Below are positions 1 through 6,464 of a stretch of 13,341 nucleotides of DNA, in pieces. The stretch covers positions 1 to 13,341 of the forward strand of contig CANGMW010000038.1 in the NCBI GenBank assembly GCA_947454695.1, in the 5' to 3' direction. This DNA comes from Comamonadaceae bacterium. GTDB lineage: Bacteria; Pseudomonadota; Gammaproteobacteria; Burkholderiales; Burkholderiaceae_C. The notes beneath the pieces were generated by a model. The model was not told the origin of the DNA. It worked only from the letters and a program-made list of their open reading frames with translations, and made no database searches. Every line of letters begins with the position of its first letter. Within the stretch, counting starts at the first letter, position 1. A program made the translations under genes and the position numbers.

Positions 1-919
1 CCCGCACCAGCACGAGTTCGCGCGCCTGAACCTCACCTACGTGATCACCAGCAAACGAAAGCTTGCGCAACTGGTGAGCGAGCGCCATGTGAACGGCTGG
101 GACGACCCGCGCATGCCCACCATCGTGGGGCTGCGCCGGCGCGGCTACACGCCCGAGAGCATCCAGCTGTTTGCCGAGCGCATTGGCGTGACCAAGGACT
201 ACAGCTGGATCGACTACAGCACGCTCGAGGGCGCGCTGCGTGACGACCTGGACGGCAAGGCCGCGCGCGCCATGGCGGTGCTCGACCCGGTCAAACTCGT
301 TATCACCAACTGGGACGACTTGATGGGCGCTGGCGCGCTGGACGACTGCTCGGCACCGGTGCACCCGCACCACCCGGAGATGGGCCGGCGCCAGTTCAAA
401 TTCGGCAAGGAACTCTGGATCGAGCGCACGGACTATGAAGATGTGCCGCCCAAGGGCTACCACCGCCTCTACCCGGGCAACAAGGTGCGCCTGAAATACG
501 GCCATGTGGTGGAATGCACCGGCGCGGTGAAAGACGCGCAAGGCCGCGTGACCGAAGTGCACGCCACGCTGGTGCCCGACACCAAAAGCGGCACGCCGGG
601 CAGCGACGCGGTCAAGGTCAAGGGCGTGATCACCTGGGTGGGCGTGCACGATGGCGTGCGTGCCGAAGTCCGGCTGTATGAGCGCCTCTTCACCGACCCG
701 CAACCCGATGCCAGCGGCAAGGATTTTCTGGCGACCCTGAACCCGGAGAGCTTGCAGACGGTGGCGGCCTTTGTAGAACCCATGCTCTTGGACTGCGCGC
801 CCGACGCCAAGTTCCAGTTTGAGCGCCACGGCTACTTTGTGGCCGACCGCGTTGACCACGCCGCGGGCCAGCCGGTGTTCAACCGCATCACCGGCCTCAA
901 AGACAGCTGGGGCAAATAA
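1..919 (+). CDS. glnS: Glutaminyl-tRNA synthetase, C-terminal part (5' truncated by window edge)
   Basis: This enzyme charges tRNA(Gln) with glutamine in the cytoplasm. The reading frame is open from base 2, before the first possible start (GTG at 41), so the gene enters from outside the window and the true start is not visible. The frame opens with the class I synthetase region PHQHEFARLNL and the KMSKS-like loop ITSKRK, where the usual Met of the MSK motif is Thr. WDDPRMPT and GLRRRGYTPESI follow, then DPVKLVITNW. The rest is the beta-barrel anticodon-binding domain, including NPESL, FQFERHGYF and PVFNRITGLKDSWGK at the C-terminus, as in the bacterial family. About 305 codons are present, roughly the last half of a protein that is usually near 550-600 residues. 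It converges on tupA. Identity is clear; GluRS is excluded by the GlnRS-type C-terminal domain. Confidence 0.96.
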   Translation, partial: PHQHEFARLNLTYVITSKRKLAQLVSERHVNGWDDPRMPTIVGLRRRGYTPESIQLFAERIGVTKDYSWIDYSTLEGALRDDLDGKAARAMAVLDPVKLVITNWDDLMGAGALDDCSAPVHPHHPEMGRRQFKFGKELWIERTDYEDVPPKGYHRLYPGNKVRLKYGHVVECTGAVKDAQGRVTEVHATLVPDTKSGTPGSDAVKVKGVITWVGVHDGVRAEVRLYERLFTDPQPDASGKDFLATLNPESLQTVAAFVEPMLLDCAPDAKFQFERHGYFVADRVDHAAGQPVFNRITGLKDSWGK

Positions 920-941
920 GCACCCGGCGCGTCGTGGCGAT

Positions 942-975
942 CAAGCGCTCGCCGGGCCCTGTGCCCGGCAGCTTG
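942..975. terminator. Hairpin between convergent glnS and tupA (possible bidirectional terminator)
   Basis: A perfect 7 bp stem, GCCGGGC (951-957) with GCCCGGC (963-969), has a 5-base loop. It is extended by an outer CAAGC/GCTTG stem (942-946 with 971-975) across a small internal loop. No T-tract follows on either strand, so intrinsic termination is uncertain. Its place between two converging stop codons is the main support. Confidence 0.4.
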
Positions 976-978
976 CAC

Positions 979-1806
979 TCAGGGCTTGGCGTTAGGAAAG
1001 AAGAGCTGCTCGCCGCCGATTTTGTAGCTGGCGATGCTGGCCTGGCCGGCGGGTGACGTGACCCAGTCCACAAACTTCTGTGCCTCCGCCTGCTTCACAT
1101 GCGGGTGCTTGGCGGGGTTGACCACCATCACACCGTATTGGTTGAACAAGCGCTTGTCGCCTTGGACCAGCACGGTCAGATCAGCACGGTTCTTAAAATT
1201 CAGCCAGGTGCCGCGATCGGCCAGCACATAAGCGCCGCTGCTGGCTGCAATGTTCAGCGCCGGCCCCATGCCGCAGCCGCAGGCCTTGTAGCCACTGCCG
1301 GGTTTGTCTGCCAGATCGGCCATGCTCCAAAAGCGCAGTTCAGCCGCATGGGTGCCGCTTTTGTCACCGCGCGAGATGAAGCTGCCGTTGGCCGCTGCAA
1401 TTTTTTTCAAGGCCGCGACGATGTCCTGACCCGCAGTTTTCAGCGGATCTGCGGCCGGGCCGATGAGCACAAAGTCGTTGTACATGACCGGCAGGCGTTT
1501 GAGCCCGAAACCCTCGGCCACAAATTTTTCTTCTGCCGCCTGGTCGTGCACAAACACTACATCGGCGTCGCCGCGGCGCGCCATGTCCAGCGCCTGGCCC
1601 GTGCCCAAGGCCACCACTTTGATGTCAAGGCCACTGGCACGTTTGAACTCCGGCAGCAAATGCGCAAACAGGCCCGACTGCTCGGTCGAGGTGGTGGATG
1701 ACATCACCATCGTCTGCGCCGGAGCCAGCGAAGCGATAGACCACAGCAAGCCCAGCAGGACGAGCGATTTAAGGCCGGGGCCCATGAAGCGTTGAGGGAT
1801 TTTCAT
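979..1806 (-). CDS. tupA: Tungstate ABC transporter, periplasmic substrate-binding protein
   Basis: This protein should capture tungstate (possibly molybdate) in the periplasm and deliver it to the TupBC membrane complex. The 275-residue product starts with a Sec-type signal peptide: a basic N-terminus, a hydrophobic stretch at about 13-29, and likely cleavage after APA at residue 30. The mature part opens with the family hallmark SSTTSTEQSGL (36-46). Later come MYNDFVLIGP (109-118), SRGDKSGTH (145-153) and LADRGTWL (195-202), all regions that line the oxyanion site in TupA-like proteins. An unusual CGCGMG (176-181) precedes the second lobe. The ATG overlaps the tupC stop by 4 bases (ATGA), and AAGGAG at 1814-1819 lies 7 bases upstream, so this start is firm. 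It is the last gene of the operon. Tungstate rather than sulfate or molybdate is inferred from the TTST motif and the TupB/TupC partners. Confidence 0.9.
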   Translation of the reverse strand: MKIPQRFMGPGLKSLVLLGLLWSIASLAPAQTMVMSSTTSTEQSGLFAHLLPEFKRASGLDIKVVALGTGQALDMARRGDADVVFVHDQAAEEKFVAEGFGLKRLPVMYNDFVLIGPAADPLKTAGQDIVAALKKIAAANGSFISRGDKSGTHAAELRFWSMADLADKPGSGYKACGCGMGPALNIAASSGAYVLADRGTWLNFKNRADLTVLVQGDKRLFNQYGVMVVNPAKHPHVKQAEAQKFVDWVTSPAGQASIASYKIGGEQLFFPNAKP

Positions 1807-2516
1807 ATTCTTTCTCCTTTGACAAACAAATGGGCAGCGGGCGACGCCGCCCGCAACACGTCCACATCGAAAAATTCATCCACCGGCAAGTCCGCCAGCA
1901 CGCGGCCCTGCTCCAGATAAATCACCCGGGTGGCCAGGCGTTTAACCTGCCCCAGGTTGTGACTGGCAAACACCATCGTGAGGGGCTCCGCGCGGGCGTC
2001 GGCCATGAAATCACCCATGAGCTGCTCGACCTCGCGCTTGGCATGCGGATCCAGACTGGCCGTGGGTTCATCGAGCAACAGCACCTGCGGCCCCTGAGCC
2101 CAGGCGCGCGCCAACGCCAGTTTTTGTTGTTGCCCGCCCGACAACGTGCGCGCCGACTGAACCGACTGCGCTTGCAAACCGACGCGGGCCAGAGCCAGTG
2201 CGGCCAAGTTCTTGGCCTGCCGCCAGCGGTGGCCTCTTAACCACAAAGCCAAGGCCACGTTGTTGAGCGCACTGGTGCGCAGCATGAACGGGTGCTGAAA
2301 CACCATGGCCTGGGCGATGCCAACGCCCGTTGTGATGACACCTGCACTGGGCAGGAACACCCCGTGCAAGAGTCGCAGCAAGGTGCTTTTACCGCTGCCG
2401 TTGGCCCCCACCAGCGCGACCGACTCGCCGGCATGAATCTGCAGGGTGAGCGGCGCCAACGCCACGCGACGGCCAAAGCGCACTTGCACCTGTTCGAGTT
2501 GCCACACCAGGTTCAT
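1803..2516 (-). CDS. tupC: Tungstate ABC transporter, ATP-binding protein
   Basis: This is the cytoplasmic ATPase that powers the TupB permease. All ABC motifs are present in the 237 residues: Walker A GANGSGKST (37-45), Q-loop Gln in FQHP (Q74), signature LSGGQ (125-129), Walker B VLLLDE (145-150), D-loop near SLD, and switch His in ASHN (H186). There is no C-terminal TOBE regulatory domain of the ModC kind, in keeping with the short TupC type. It lies 24 bases after tupB and overlaps tupA by 4 bases, so the three genes are surely co-transcribed. The Shine-Dalgarno sequence is weak (G-rich GGCGGCGGGC upstream). The ATG at 2516 is kept because it gives the normal family N-terminus; the other upstream ATGs (2524, 2544) are out of frame. 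Confidence 0.9.
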   Translation of the reverse strand: MNLVWQLEQVQVRFGRRVALAPLTLQIHAGESVALVGANGSGKSTLLRLLHGVFLPSAGVITTGVGIAQAMVFQHPFMLRTSALNNVALALWLRGHRWRQAKNLAALALARVGLQAQSVQSARTLSGGQQQKLALARAWAQGPQVLLLDEPTASLDPHAKREVEQLMGDFMADARAEPLTMVFASHNLGQVKRLATRVIYLEQGRVLADLPVDEFFDVDVLRAASPAAHLFVKGERI

Positions 2517-2540
2517 GCTGTCATGCCCGCCGCCGTTCGT

Positions 2541-3302
2541 TCATGACGCGCTTCCCAAAGCACCGGGTAGGCTACCGGGTGCGCCAACCACATCGTGCGC
2601 CCCATGCGCCCGAGTCCGCCAGCGCCGCAGCACAAGCAGCAAGGTGTTGAGCAGGAGCACCACGGTGAGCAAGATCAGCCCCAAGGCCAAGGCCAGCGGC
2701 AGGTCACCTTTGCTGGTCTCCAAGGCAATGGCCGTGGTCATCACGCGGGTGAACCCCTCGATATTGCCGCCCACGATCATGACCGCGCCCACTTCAGAAA
2801 TAGCGCGTCCGAAGGAGGTGATCAGCATGGTCAGCAGGGCATGCCGCTCATCCCAGGCCAGCAGCACGCTGCGCAGCCAGGTGCCCGCGCCCAGTGAACG
2901 CAGCTGTTCGCCGTGCTGGTTTTCGACATCGGCCACGATCTGGCGCGTCAGGGCTGTGGCCACCGGCAACACCAGAAGCGTTTGCGCCAGCACCATGGCT
3001 TGGAAATTGAACAACCAGCCCAGATGCCCCAAGGGCCCGGAACGTGACAGCAGCAGGTACACCACCAGACCCACCACCACCGAAGGCACTGCCAACAAGG
3101 TGTTCAGCGCCGTGAGCACCACCCCGTGCCCGGGAAAACGCGCTACGCCCAGCCAGGCACCAAACAAGAGGCCCAGGCCACAGGCCAGCCCGCAGGCGCA
3201 GGCGCTGACCGCCAAAGAGCGGCCCACAATGGCCAGTAATTGGGGGTCCAACGTGGTGATGAGGAGCAGCGCGGTGCTCGCGCCGTCAGTGAAGGTCGAC
3301 AT
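2541..3302 (-). CDS. tupB: Tungstate ABC transporter, permease
   Basis: This is the inner-membrane channel subunit for tungstate uptake. The 253-residue protein has about five to six hydrophobic segments (roughly 22-52, 60-86, 101-118, 155-177, 201-226). It carries the cytoplasmic coupling (EAA-like) loop FGRAISEVGAVMIVGGNI at 164-181, which docks on the ATPase and is typical of the tungstate/molybdate/sulfate permease group. It is the first gene of the tupBCA operon. The ATG at 3302 has no clear Shine-Dalgarno sequence in the following bases, yet it is the only Met before the conserved region. The 49 bp shared with the divergent regulator leaves little room for a leader. Substrate is inferred from the operon rather than from this subunit alone. 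Confidence 0.88.
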   Translation of the reverse strand: MSTFTDGASTALLLITTLDPQLLAIVGRSLAVSACACGLACGLGLLFGAWLGVARFPGHGVVLTALNTLLAVPSVVVGLVVYLLLSRSGPLGHLGWLFNFQAMVLAQTLLVLPVATALTRQIVADVENQHGEQLRSLGAGTWLRSVLLAWDERHALLTMLITSFGRAISEVGAVMIVGGNIEGFTRVMTTAIALETSKGDLPLALALGLILLTVVLLLNTLLLVLRRWRTRAHGAHDVVGAPGSLPGALGSAS

Positions 3303-3351
3303 AGATCAGGTATCGTATGCGCTGCCCTAATACCCTGCGATATGAAGTCCC
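3303..3351. promoter_or_regulatory. Divergent promoter/operator region between tupB and the ModE-like regulator
   Basis: These 49 bases must hold the start signals of both the tup operon and the regulator unless promoters lie inside genes. An interrupted inverted repeat, TATCG at 3311-3315 and CGATA at 3338-3342 (22-base spacer), is present. A second, GGTAT at 3309-3313 and ATACC at 3330-3334, lies inside and around it. Either could be an operator for a dimeric regulator. No convincing sigma-70 hexamer pair is seen. The positional argument is strong, the exact sites are guesses. Confidence 0.45.
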
Positions 3352-4473
3352 GTGCATAGACTCCTCTTCCATTACAGCTTTGACCGTCCAACGGACGACC
3401 ACGCGCAGGACGCCCACGCAGTACTTCGCAACCCCTTGCTTGATCTGTTGTTCGCGGTGCAAAGCAGCGGCTCGATTTCTGCGGCTTCACGCCAACTCAA
3501 GCTCTCCTACCGTCATGTCTGGGGTGAACTCAAGCGCTGGGAAAACGAGCTGGGCCACGAGCTGCTCATTTGGGAAAAAGGCCAGGCGGGTCGCCTGAGC
3601 GAATTTGGCACCAAACTGTTGTGGGCTGAACGACAGGCGCAGGCTCGCCTGTCGTCCCAGATCGAGGCGCTGCGTGCGGATTTGGAGCGGGCATTTTCTG
3701 TAGCGTTTGATGACCAGCAGCACGTCTTGACGTTTTATGCCAGCCACGACGACGCGCTGAGCGCGCTGCGCGTGCACGCGGCCCAACACCACCAACTGCA
3801 TCTGGACGTGCGCTTCACCGGCAGCGTGGACGCCATCCGAGCACTCAACGAGGGCCGCTGCGTGATGGCCGGCTTTCATACCGTGCGTCAGCCACAATGT
3901 GGGACGCTGTCCGAACGCACCTACAAGCCGCTGCTCCAACCCGGCCTGCACAAAATCATCGGCTTTGCCACGCGCACGCAGGGCCTCATGGTGGCGCCGG
4001 GCAACCCGCTGCAACTCCACACCTTGAAAGACCTCACAACGCGCCCGGTCCGCTTTGTGAACCGCACTTTAGGAACGGGCACGCGGGTGCTGCTCGATGA
4101 AATGCTCGCTCAGCAAGGTTTGGAGCCCGGTGACATCGCAGGTTACGCCTTGACGGAACCCTCGCACGCGGCGGTGGCGCAAGCCATTGCCGGCGGACAA
4201 GCCGATACCGGCCTGGGCATTGAAGCGGCCGCACGCGCCCGGGGTTTGGACTTTGTCCCCCTGGTTGAAGAGGACTACCACCTGGTGTGTTTGAAGTCTG
4301 CCTTGCAAGAACCCGCTGTGATGGCCCTATGCAACGTGCTGCGCAGCACGCCTTGGCAGGAACACCTGGACCGCTTACCCGGCTATCGCACGGCACCACC
4401 CCAAACGGCCGGCCAAGTGCTGTCGTTGAACAAAACCTTGCCGTGGTGGCGCTACCGCCAAGTCAAGCATTAA
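3352..4473 (+). CDS. Transcriptional regulator: ModE/LysR-like winged helix plus periplasmic-binding-protein-like domain
   Basis: This is a probable oxyanion-sensing regulator of the adjacent tup operon. Residues 29-63 form a ModE/LysR-type helix-turn-helix (LLDLLFAVQSSGSISAASRQ, then LSYRHVWGELKRWE), followed by a wing around GRLSEFGTKLL and a helical linker. From about residue 120 there is a soluble binding-protein-like domain of the kind also fused to MoeA-like proteins (PBP_like, COG1910). It includes RFVNRTLGTGTRVLLDEML, EPSHAAVAQAIAGGQADTGLG and the final DFVPLVEEDYHLV. The order differs from classical ModE, whose sensor is a pair of TOBE domains. The start is GTG at 3352, the first start codon after an in-frame TGA at 3343; the Shine-Dalgarno sequence is weak. 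It is divergent from tupB and converges on the SenA-like gene. Control of tup, and whether it represses or activates, is inferred from position. Confidence 0.82.
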   Translation: MHRLLFHYSFDRPTDDHAQDAHAVLRNPLLDLLFAVQSSGSISAASRQLKLSYRHVWGELKRWENELGHELLIWEKGQAGRLSEFGTKLLWAERQAQARLSSQIEALRADLERAFSVAFDDQQHVLTFYASHDDALSALRVHAAQHHQLHLDVRFTGSVDAIRALNEGRCVMAGFHTVRQPQCGTLSERTYKPLLQPGLHKIIGFATRTQGLMVAPGNPLQLHTLKDLTTRPVRFVNRTLGTGTRVLLDEMLAQQGLEPGDIAGYALTEPSHAAVAQAIAGGQADTGLGIEAAARARGLDFVPLVEEDYHLVCLKSALQEPAVMALCNVLRSTPWQEHLDRLPGYRTAPPQTAGQVLSLNKTLPWWRYRQVKH

Positions 4474-4504
4474 GACGCACTGGAGCGCTTCGGCACGGCG
4501 AAGT

Positions 4505-5755
4505 TCACAGGGCGCAAGAACGAAAACCACAAAAAATATCATCGCGCTCAGGCAGAGCGAAATGGCGGAACTTGGGCGACTTCCAACGCGCCGGGCTTGC
4601 AAATGACGCTCCGCGCAAGACCTTGTGCGAACCGAAGGCCGATTCCGAGTACGCCCGGTCGGGACCGGCCACAAAACCCGGATACGGGCGAAAGCTGCCG
4701 GCCGTCCATTCCCACACGTCGCCCCAGCGAAAGCCACGTCGTGCGGCGGTGTGCGCGGCCACCTCCCACTCGACCTCGGTGGGCAAACGCCGCCCAGCCC
4801 AACGGCACCAGGCATCCGCTTCCCACCAGGTCACATGCACCACCGGCTGGTGGCCCTGGCGGCGCAACATTTGCCCAAACTGGGTTTGCAAGACAGCGCC
4901 TAGGCCACCGGCGCGCGCCACACTGACTTGCTCCACGTAGCGGGGCGCGCGCCGGCCCTCCGTGTGCACCAGCGCTTGCAGCCAGTCCCAACCGGCGCCG
5001 TGCCAGAGTTCCTCGCGGTCGTAGCCCCCGTCATCGACAAACTCCACAAACTGCGCCCAGGTCAGCGGCTGCGCATCCATCTCAAACTCCGGCACGACCA
5101 CCTCGTGCTGGGGCTGCTGGTTGTCCACACAAAAACCTGTGCCGACGGGCGCACCCATAGCCCATCGCGTACCGGGAATCAGCAAAGCTTCACGGACCTG
5201 TGTGGGCGCGGGCATGGCCAGCGGTAAGGCAATGCCCAGCGCTTGGGCCATTTGGATCAAGACCTCGGCATGGCTGTCTTCGTGGAACAGGGCCAGCCGG
5301 TAAAAGTACAAAGCGTCGTCCGTCTCAGGCGTTTTGGCCAGCAAATCCAGGGTGTTCTCCAAGGTGTTGAGCAAATACACCTTGATCTCTTGGAGATCGG
5401 GCAAATTCAACGCTACTCGTGCCGTTGTCGGGCTCAGGGACTCGTCCCACCACACATCAGCCTGTGCCAGCAGGGACGGCAGCCGCGCCGCTGTAGGGTC
5501 ACTGTGTACACCCAGATGGCTTTGAACATGGCGGGCAATCCAGCGCTCCTGAAACCAGGCGATGTGCCCTAACGCCCACAAAGGTGGGTTGAGGTGGGCC
5601 CCTCGTGGCACCTCAAAATTCAATGAAGCCAGGCTCGGCTCCATGGCCGCGATCAATTGCAAAGTGTGGTTGCGCGAATCCATCAGCGCCAATGACAGCA
5701 CTTCGCGTCCAGCCGACCGGACGTCGTGATCTTCTAAATGGTGGGAATTTGACAT
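4505..5755 (-). CDS. senA: EgtB/SUMF1-family nonheme-iron enzyme, probably selenoneine synthase SenA type
   Basis: Enzymes of this family use Fe(II) and O2 to join a sulfur or selenium donor to the imidazole of hercynine. The 416-residue protein has an N-terminal DinB-like four-helix domain (about 17-170) carrying the three-His iron site: H64 in LGHIAWF, and H158 and H162 in the HxxxHxE motif LFHEDSHAE. A C-terminal formylglycine-generating-enzyme-like domain (about 190-415) includes HVTWWEADAWCRWAGRRLPTE-type sequence near 307-328, VWEWTAGSF (347-355) and the terminal FCGFRSCAL. The N-terminus (SAGREVLSLALMDSRNHTL) and NPPLWALGHIAWFQERW resemble SenA-type proteins of Burkholderiales more than classical EgtB, which has HTTWF. 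The usual partners, a selenosugar-forming glycosyltransferase (SenB) and SelD-like SenC, are not adjacent. Ergothioneine-type EgtB remains possible. The family is certain; the SenA assignment is moderate and from memory of the family. Confidence 0.68.
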   Translation of the reverse strand: MSNSHHLEDHDVRSAGREVLSLALMDSRNHTLQLIAAMEPSLASLNFEVPRGAHLNPPLWALGHIAWFQERWIARHVQSHLGVHSDPTAARLPSLLAQADVWWDESLSPTTARVALNLPDLQEIKVYLLNTLENTLDLLAKTPETDDALYFYRLALFHEDSHAEVLIQMAQALGIALPLAMPAPTQVREALLIPGTRWAMGAPVGTGFCVDNQQPQHEVVVPEFEMDAQPLTWAQFVEFVDDGGYDREELWHGAGWDWLQALVHTEGRRAPRYVEQVSVARAGGLGAVLQTQFGQMLRRQGHQPVVHVTWWEADAWCRWAGRRLPTEVEWEVAAHTAARRGFRWGDVWEWTAGSFRPYPGFVAGPDRAYSESAFGSHKVLRGASFASPARWKSPKFRHFALPERDDIFCGFRSCAL

Positions 5756-5924
5756 GCGATAACGGTTCCAGGACGGGCTGTAAGTAATAACACCGGCAGA
5801 ATGTTCAAGAAGGGTGACTGCTACCCCTTAAAATCTCACGTTTAATCGGTTCAGTCTAAACGCTTCACATTCGTCGCGCTGGGGACTGTTCGATTCGCAC
5901 ACCAGCCCCCTTCCTGGAGACTCT
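5756..5924. promoter_or_regulatory. Divergent intergenic region between the SenA-like gene and dctQ
   Basis: This 169 bp spacer must serve both directions. On the plus strand, TAAAAT at 5829-5834 is a fair -10 hexamer, though no good -35 lies at the right distance. An imperfect inverted repeat, AAGGGT (5810-5815) and ACCCCTT (5823-5829), abuts it and could be an operator. CAGTCTA at 5852-5858 recurs upstream of both TRAP binding-protein genes. The dctQ Shine-Dalgarno sequence GGAGA (5916-5920) is 4 bases before the ATG. Confidence 0.45.
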
Positions 5925-6464
5925 ATGCATGTTTTGTTGAAATTCGCTGCCCTGGTGGACTGGGTCAACGACCGATTCGGCCGGGTGGCCGAATGGGCCG
6001 TCATCCTGTCATGCTTTATCAGCTGCTTGAACGCCGTGGTCCGCTACACCTTGGATGTCAGCTCCAATGGCTGGCTTGAAATCCAGTGGTACTTGTTCGC
6101 CGCTTGCGTGATGCTGGGCGCTTCACAAGTGCTGCGCGTGAACGAACACGTGCGCGTGGACGTGTTTTACGGCCAGATGAGCAGCCACCGCAAGGTCTAT
6201 GTGGACCTGTTCGGTCTGATCTTCTTTCTGATGCCCGCCATGGTTGTGATGCTGTATTTCGCAGCGCCTTTGTTCCTCTCCATGTTGAACAGCGGTGAAG
6301 TGTCGAGCAATGCCGGCGGCCTCGTGCGCTGGCCGGCCATGCTGATGTTGCCGCTGGGCTTTTTCATGGTGCTGCTGCAAGGCGTCTCTGAAATCATCAA
6401 GCGCATCGGCTGGCTCACGCACACCTATGAGATGGATATCCACTATGAAAGACCCCTGCAATGA
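5925..6464 (+). CDS. TRAP transporter small permease subunit (DctQ family)
   Basis: This is the four-helix small membrane subunit of a tripartite ATP-independent periplasmic transporter, which uses a sodium or proton gradient to import organic acids. The 179 residues contain hydrophobic segments at about 22-40, 53-70, 92-115 and 134-155. The DctQ-family stretch is NEHVRVDVFY (73-82) after the second helix, and a conserved W-rich EIQWYLFA region (52-59) precedes it. GGAGA four bases upstream supports the ATG at 5925. The stop overlaps the large-subunit start by 4 bases (ATGA), indicating translational coupling. By sequence character and partners this is the FcbT2/TakQ-like branch (mannitol/chloroaromatic/2-oxo acid group), which I infer mainly from the large subunit and the binding proteins nearby. 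Confidence 0.9.
   Translation: MHVLLKFAALVDWVNDRFGRVAEWAVILSCFISCLNAVVRYTLDVSSNGWLEIQWYLFAACVMLGASQVLRVNEHVRVDVFYGQMSSHRKVYVDLFGLIFFLMPAMVVMLYFAAPLFLSMLNSGEVSSNAGGLVRWPAMLMLPLGFFMVLLQGVSEIIKRIGWLTHTYEMDIHYERPLQ

Noticed and set aside
3311..3342. Classical E. coli-type ModE box in the tup/regulator spacer
   Set aside because: Only a short TATCG/CGATA pair is present; the longer AT-rich ModE arms are missing, so it is reported just as a candidate operator.
4488..4503. CTTCG/CGAAG hairpin between the regulator and the SenA-like gene as a terminator
   Set aside because: The stem is only 5 bp and has no T-run on either strand, too weak to call.
4505..5755. Assignment of the nonheme-iron enzyme to OvoA or to sulfatase-modifying FGE
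   Set aside because: OvoA carries an extra C-terminal methyltransferase domain, absent at 416 residues. True FGE lacks the DinB-like His domain seen here.
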